DNA from: Elephas maximus indicus
Taxonomy: Eukaryota > Chordata > Mammalia > Proboscidea > Elephantidae
Reading direction: 5' to 3'
Length of the DNA: 64,000 nt
Assembly (NCBI RefSeq): GCF_024166365.1
Contig: NC_064841.1
Coordinates: 27,954,001 to 28,018,000 of the forward strand
How positions within the stretch are numbered: the stretch's first letter is position 1; every line of letters begins with the position of its first letter. Under the pieces are notes generated by a model. That model worked only from the letters and a program-made list of their open reading frames with translations. It searched no databases and was not told the DNA's origin. Of the stretch, positions 58,808-64,000 are shown one piece after another. The translations under genes and the position numbers were made by a program.

Positions 58808-59245
58808 GAGAGAGCACTGGACTTAAAATCAGCTGGCTCTTGGTTTCAATTATGGTGCAGCCACTCACCAGCTGTGTCACCTCGGAGATTCATAACCCCA
58901 CAAGCCTTAACAGCCTTACCAGTAAAATGAGTATAAAAACCTCAACTCTCAAAGTTGCTGGAAGGAGTGTTCCTGTTGTTAGGTGCCATCGAGTCAATTT
59001 AGACTCATATGGACTCTATAAGACAGAGCAGAACTGCCCCATAGGGTTTCCTAGGCTGCAATTTTTACAGGATCAAATTGCCAGGCCTTTCTCCCACGGA
59101 GCCACTGGGTGGATTCGAACCACCAACCTTTTGTTTAGCAGCCGAGTGCTGAACCACTGCATTACCAGGGCTCCTTGGATGGGAGGATTAAATGATACAA
59201 AGTTCAGGGAGTTCTAGCACAGGATTTGGCCCATCGTAGGTACTC
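58808..59245 (+). repeat. MIR SINE split by an AfroSINE
   Basis: Left part to about 58972 ('gagagagcactggacttaaa', 'agctgtgtcacctcggag'). Right part from 59175 ('gaggattaaatgatacaaag', 'agcacaggatttggcccatc', 'gtaggtactcggtcaat'). Together one plus-strand MIR. Confidence 0.8.
58973..59174 (-). mobile_element. AfroSINE, long subtype with RTE-type tail, inside MIR
   Basis: A minus-strand SINE whose 3' end on its own strand is GACTCGATGGCACCTAACAA, the ending of the RTE LINE and not the usual GGGTTTGGTTTT. B box GGATTCGAACCACC and head GGAGCCCTGGTAATGCAG are intact. Confidence 0.9.
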
Positions 59246-59924
59246 GGTCAATTTAGTTCCCCTTCTTACAGTGTGCTCTGCTAGTTAGACTGCTTAGATC
59301 CTACATTTTATTAACTGTTCATAAGAGATTGAAATTTTCTTTTTCAATGTGGAAAAAACACTGCATGAAATATCTTTATGTTAGCAGTTTAAAGTATTTT
59401 TAAATAGGCCTTGAAGAAAAAAAAATCTGTGAATAGTTTCTTGAGGTGTTCCAAATACGGCAACTTTTGAATATTCTTTCAGCTCTATGAACATGTAAGT
59501 GTGGAAGCGTGTGTAATTACAGCTTGTCTACACGGGTCTGATTACAAAATCCTCAGGCCAACAAATTCACAGGGCCCAATGGAGTGAAGCCAGTCACAGC
59601 TCCCAGGAGAGAAGTAAAGACTATTCCAGAGAAACACATTAAGAATTTTCAGGTTTGAAGAAAGTAAAGGCGATGGGCCTTAATGAAATTAAATGTCACT
59701 CGCATTTTTTAAATTACATGGTTGGGTATAGAATAAGCCAATTGACATAGCTAAATGAAAATAAACGGAGTTATTACACTGGCCAATCTATGCTAATTAG
59801 CAAATAAACTGACAGATATTTAAAACAAACATGCGAGACTCAAAAGCCCTGGATAATATCAAAACCACCTATTGCCATGGAGTCATTTCATTATTTAACA
59901 CCTATTCCTTAAAGGTACCATGTT
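59246..59924. other. Non-coding, nothing recognised
   Basis: AT-rich intronic sequence. Confidence 0.5.
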
Positions 59925-60065
59925 TCCGTAGATAAGAAACAAATCACTCCCCCTACCTGAAAATGAAGAATACCACCTAGGATTATGGGGGAGATTAAAT
60001 GTGATAACATACAGCAACCTCCTAGAACAGGGCCTGGCACGCTGCAGGCATTTAAGAAATGCCAG
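59925..60065 (+). repeat. MIR SINE fragment
   Basis: 'gggggagattaaatgtgat', 'agaacagggcctggcacg' and 'ggcatttaagaaatgcc' are a plus-strand MIR 3' half. Confidence 0.7.
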
Positions 60066-60368
60066 CATAACAATACATACGTAAAGAGCACTACACTGCT
60101 ACCGGATCAGACTTCGCTGAGTCCCTTGCAGGAATCCCGTGAAACACTCAGAAACAAAACACTTGATGTCAGGGAATCTTGGGGATGACTACACATGTGA
60201 CCTGCAGGAATCAAGGGAAGTGGGGCCCTGATGCTGGCCTGGTGTCCACAGCTGTTCACATGGGTGCTTACAGCTCAGCAGTACTTAGGAACACAGCTGT
60301 GCCTCCAGTGAGGTGACTTTTCCTGGGATGGTGCAGCCTTCCACGTCAGGCCAGCAAGCCATCCTATC

Positions 60369-60703
60369 GAAGGATGGATTATCCAATAAGCAAGGTAAGC
60401 ACAGTGCTTACCTTGCTTACCAGATCATCTGTAGTGAATCATTTCACTACAGATTGATTCGTACAAGTAAGCCTGTGCTTACCTTGCTTACTGGGTCATC
60501 CACCCCATCGGGGATTCTAAATTTAAAAAGAGGCTTTGATTCTGTAGGAAAAAGCTGTAGGGCTGGGAAAGAGACAGATGCCTGTTATACCTAGAAGGAG
60601 AATCTTTGATGTTGTGAAAAAAACGTGAAACTGTTCACTATAGATGATCTAGTAAGCAAGATAAGGATCACGCTTATCTTGTCTATTGGTTAATCCACCC
60701 CTG
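60369..60703. mobile_element. hAT-like non-autonomous DNA transposon, copy 2
   Basis: The same element as at 5117-5422. It starts near GAAGGATGGATTATCC and ends TTAATCCACCCCTG. The 8-bp flanks ATCCTATC and GTTCTATC agree at six positions. The start contains a perfect 16-bp inverted repeat with a one-base loop (60387-60402 and 60404-60419). A third copy of the terminal motif (CTTGCTTACTGGGTCATCCACCCC-like, split here for length) lies internally near 60487-60510, so the element may be composite. It has no coding capacity. Confidence 0.65.
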
Positions 60704-60711
60704 GTTCTATC

Positions 60712-61316
60712 CCTTTGTTTTCATTCATTTTTACTGGGGCCCCATTAAGGGCTTTTCCTCTTGCCTCAATCCAATTTAAAAGGCACAGCTCCATTTAAGA
60801 TTTTCTTTATTGAAGTAACTAATCATATTATTGCAGTAAGTATATAAGCAATATTATTTTTACAAGGACTATTTCTGTTTCTGATTTGATGAACAACATA
60901 TTTTAATTTTGACATGTTTATTCCAGAATGGCAGGATTTAAAGTAATACTCAGATAACTGAAACGAAGAGTCCATGACCCTAAATTCAGAGCAACATGCT
61001 GCCTAGCTAAATCCTTTAAATAACAGAGTTCTTAGAGATGATCACTGGCAAAAGCACACGCTGAGCTGCTGGAGGGTCTGTATCTGGGCCAATGCCTGCA
61101 CCTCTTTACCAATGTCACCTTCCCCCAAGAACTGGGAAGGGAAGCATAATTGCACAGCATTACTATTTACACAGCACCTTCTCATGGCTGAAGGGGTCTG
61201 ATGCTCACAGTAACCCTCTGAGTGAAAAGATTATTATCCCCACTTTGACAATGAGAGAGGTGAGTCTCAGTGAGGCAGATTAATTCCTTCAATACCACAC
61301 AACTATAGAAGGCAGA
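60712..61316. other. Non-coding, nothing recognised
   Basis: A possible MIR scrap lies near 61180-61275. Otherwise single-copy-looking. Confidence 0.5.
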
Positions 61317-61518
61317 AGGAGCCCTGGTGGTGCAGTGGTTAAGTGCTTGGCTGCTAATCGAAAGGTTGGCTATTTGAACCTACCAGCTGCTCTGAGGGAG
61401 AAAGATGTGGCAACCTGCCTCCGTAGAGATTACAGCCTAGGAGACCCTATGAGGCAGTTCTACTCTGTCCTATAGGGTTGCTCTGAGTTAGAATTGACTC
61501 AATGGCACACAACAACAT
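61317..61518 (+). mobile_element. AfroSINE, long subtype with RTE-type tail
   Basis: Head GGAGCCCTGGTGGTGCAGTG, B-box-like TTTGAACCTACC, long core GATTACAGCCTAGGAGACCC, and end TCAATGGCACACAACAAC. The ending resembles the RTE tail. The flanks AGAAGGCAGA and GGAAGGCAGA are a probable target duplication. Confidence 0.92.
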
Positions 61519-61866
61519 GGAAGGCAGACTTGACCCCATGCCCCTACTCCCCCAGCTCAAGATAGAACCCACTAACCCACAGGCCTCCTCTGTTCAGGGC
61601 AAGATGCTGGGCAGGCATCTTTATTTTCGAACAGGAGAGGGACAGGGAAGGTAGCTAGTACAGAACTGCTTCTTTCAGGTACGTGTTTGTCACTACAATG
61701 GCCCTAAGAAGGCGGAGAACACTGACTGTGCTGTTTTGTATGCTATGACAATGGCAGCCCAAGCAATACAAAGCACCTGTCTCTCAATACACCAGGGTCT
61801 TATACCAGGACTCCATGAAACTGGATACACATTTTATTTTATCTAAAAATTTAAGAGGAGTTTTAT

Positions 61867-62070
61867 ATACCTAGTGGCGTAGTGGTGAGCACTTAGCTGC
61901 TAATCCAAAGGTCAGCGGTTTGAACCTGCCAGCCACTCTGCATGAAAAAGATGTGGGAGTCTGGCTCCGTCAAGATTTATAGCCTCAGAAACCCCATGGG
62001 GCAGTTCTACTCCGTCCTACAAGGTCGCTAAGAGTCAGAATTGACTGGACAGCAGTGGGTCTGGTTTGGT
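61867..62070 (+). mobile_element. AfroSINE, long subtype
   Basis: Head CCTAGTGGCGTAGTGG, B box GCGGTTTGAACCTGCC, long core AAGATTTATAGCCTCAGAAA, and end GAATTGACTGGACAGCAGTG with GGGTCTGGTTTGG. Confidence 0.92.
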
Positions 62071-62475
62071 ATAATGAGCATTTTTCTGGGATAAGGTGTC
62101 CTGGCCTTTATCAAATACTTACAGGGACCTGTAAACCTAGGAAAATTAAGAATCAGTAAAATAAATGATGACTTTTAAATATCTCCTTCTGACTTTAAAA
62201 TAGCTCCTTCTTGCTCTATCCTTATATTGCTTTGAATTTGATCCTTTCTTCATGGAAAAATTAAAAACTATGCAATGAGACAATCACAGCCTCATTGTTT
62301 AAATTGCTACATTAAGGAACAGAGTGGAAGGTCATTAAAAAACACGGAGGCTCCAAGACTCAAAGACTTTGAAACAGCTCTGTCACGAGAGGATCTTCTC
62401 TCAGGGCACTTTATGTGATCCCATGAAGAACACATGGATTCTAACATACATGTATTCTAAAAATGATACATTTAA

Positions 62476-62998
62476 AAAATGACATTATATATGGGAATAC
62501 AAACAGAAACCTGTACACCAAGGTTCACTGCAGTACTTTTCACAATAGCCAAAAGGTGGAAACCACCTAAATGTTCACTTGCGGATGAATGGATAAACAA
62601 AGTATGGTACATATACGCAATGGAATATTACTCAGCCGTAAAGAGAAATGAAGTCCTGGCACATGATTCAACATGGCTGAACCCTGAAAACATGCTGAGT
62701 GAAATAAGTCAGTCACAAAAGGATAAATATTGTATGACCTCACTTATATAAAATAGGCAAATATATAGAAATCATAGCTTATTAGTGGTTACAAGGAGTG
62801 GAGGAAGGGGACTTTTTGCTGGGAGGCAAATGTATTTATGTTAATAGTGGTAGAAAAAATTAGGAAAAAGGACAAGGGTTGTACAATATGAAGAGCTTAT
62901 CAATGTCCTAGAATTGTGTATGTAGGAACTATTGAAATGCTGAAGGTTTTGTTGTGTATACTTGTAGCACATTAAAAATGATACAAAATAACAATGTA
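62476..62998 (+). repeat. L1 3' end
   Basis: End of ORF2 and 3' UTR: 'tcacaatagccaaaaggtgg', 'caatggaatattactcagcc', 'tgagtgaaataagtcag', 'tgtatgacctcacttata' and 'ggtggttacaagg'-like text, ending near 'agcacattaaaaatgat'. A 90-codon frame through it is an ORF2 remnant (MEYYSAVKRNEVL). Confidence 0.85.
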
Positions 62999-64000
62999 TT
63001 TATAAAGAGACGCCATGAGGTTGCCTGTGGAACGTTTGCAGCAGATGCTTCACATGTTTCCTTGTTCAGGTAATGAAGCTGATCCCTGAGAATAACTGCA
63101 ATTTCTTACAAATGTTAAGCTGCCAACAGGTAATAATTTCTTGCAGTTTGCTGACCCTTTTCTCATCTTTGATGTTTTTATTCAATTTTTTTTTTGTAAA
63201 AACTATTGCTGTCTGTACAGGGCTATGAATCTGAATCATTTCGCTTTACTTTCTTTTTATGTGTATATAAACTGTCTTTATGCTGTATCTTGTGCAATTC
63301 AGAAGGATACAGATACAATTTTCATCTTTTTCAGAAATGCCATACAATTAATGCTGTTTGAAAAGAAGCTGAAAACTTCCTGAAAAAAAGCTTGTGCTTG
63401 GGATGTTTATTAAATGTGGAAAAGCCAAATCTACATATGCATGCATTCTAATGCAGAGTAAAATTTTAGGGGAGGATTCAATACTTTAAGTTAATGCACT
63501 GTTTAATGATAAACACCAGCTCTTTCTCCCACACCATATAACAAGTGAAATTACACTGGTTAGCTAGGACCAAGGGAAAGTTAAGGTCAATGTTTCAAGC
63601 AAAAAAAAAAAAAAAAAATCAGAAAAAGCCTTGGCCCTTGCCACATCTGCCTGTAAAAATAAGCTTGGGGAGGAGAAGGACAGATTCCTTTTATGAGTGA
63701 TTTTTTATACCTAAATTATAAATCCACTCCAAGATGAAGTTTATTCTTTATCGCCACTACAGATACAAGCCTGTTACTTTGAAACTGTCTCTGTCATAGA
63801 TGCCAGAAACATTTACAGAGTGCATGCTGTGTGCCAGCCCTGGGAACAGAACCATGAATAACAAAGCCCATGTTGGCGGGTCCTGTCTGGTTAGCGCTGT
63901 AAGTGAGGTACACACAGAGCACCAGGAGAGCCGGCGCTCTTCGGAGGCAGATGCACAGAAATGAGTACTCCTCATTTTCTTTCGCTTTGCCTCTATGCAT
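62999..64000. other. Non-coding, with a weak L2/MIR trace
   Basis: A run of about 18 A lies at 63601-63618. 63805-63870 ('tgcatgctgtgtgccagccc', 'tgggaacagaaccatgaat') resembles a reverse L2 end. Nothing else is recognised. Confidence 0.5.

Larger units (their letters stand above)
50420..64000 (-). other. FNDC3B: Putative FNDC3B last intron (partial)
   Basis: This lies upstream of the last exon on the gene's strand. I searched for the preceding FN3-coding exon by expected residues and splice context and did not find it, so the intron probably continues past the window. It holds L1, RTE, SINE, MIR and hAT-like copies listed separately. Confidence 0.6.

Noticed and set aside
58696-59217. 173-codon plus-strand frame
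   Set aside because: Its second half is the reverse side of an AfroSINE and its first half is largely a MIR.
50420-64000. Penultimate FNDC3B exon
   Set aside because: I looked on the minus strand for the expected FN3 residues next to a donor site and found none. The intron probably extends past the window.

Overview
The window is mammalian nuclear DNA, almost certainly from an elephant or a close afrotherian relative. The evidence is its repeats: about twenty copies of a tRNA-derived SINE of the AfroSINE type, eight loci of a BovB-like RTE-clade LINE, and a near full-length lineage-specific L1, on a background of old L2, MIR, MER5A and older L1 remnants. I found no bacterial-type genes, CRISPR arrays, genuine tRNA or rRNA genes, or intact viral genes.

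The only host gene I can support is the 3' end of FNDC3B on the minus strand. Its last coding exon is at 50108-50419, with a splice acceptor just above 50419. A long AT-rich 3' UTR runs leftward to somewhere between about 47.4 and 46.3 kb. Everything right of 50419 is probably the last intron of this gene, because I could not find the penultimate exon before the window ends. Everything left of about 46.3 kb is intergenic. From human synteny the next gene would be GHSR, but I see no trace of it here.

Layout. 1-6.0 kb: mostly single-copy DNA with an extremely short SINE-tail insertion (403-438), two SINEs, L2 traces and a palindrome-ended hAT-like element (5117-5422). 6.1-18.5 kb: a nested stack. 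An RTE (copy A) is split by an 8.4-kb L1 (6772-15168) and again by a second RTE (copy B, 15313-17637), then finishes at about 18059 against an inverted RTE fragment (copy C). The L1 itself carries two SINEs and a SINE tail. 18.5-24.2 kb: MER5, two SINEs one inside the other, L1, MIR and L2 fragments. 24.3-27.0 kb: RTE copy D on the minus strand, split by an L1 3' end. 27.1-31.0 kb: old L1 pieces with SINE and RTE-tail insertions. 31.1-35.0 kb: a MIR split by an unclassified 0.87-kb insertion, and another L1. 35.1-39.9 kb: an old LTR-like element split by near full-length RTE copy E, an MLT1-like LTR inside a MIR, and L1. 40-46.3 kb: mostly single-copy DNA with a split MER5A. 46.3-50.4 kb: FNDC3B 3' UTR and last exon. 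50.4-64 kb: putative FNDC3B intron with RTE copy F, L1s, six full or partial SINEs, MIRs, an L1-tail micro-insertion and a second copy of the hAT-like element.

The repeats fit a familiar partnership. The SINE 3' end matches the RTE 3' end, so RTE proteins probably mobilised the SINE, while L1 acted separately. Every LINE copy is broken by stops, frameshifts or changed catalytic residues. I do not see a convincing new biological system. The observations most worth checking are the tail-only insertions with clean target duplications, the palindrome-ended element seen twice, the two A-run/T-run palindromes between direct repeats, and a SINE that lacks its tail.
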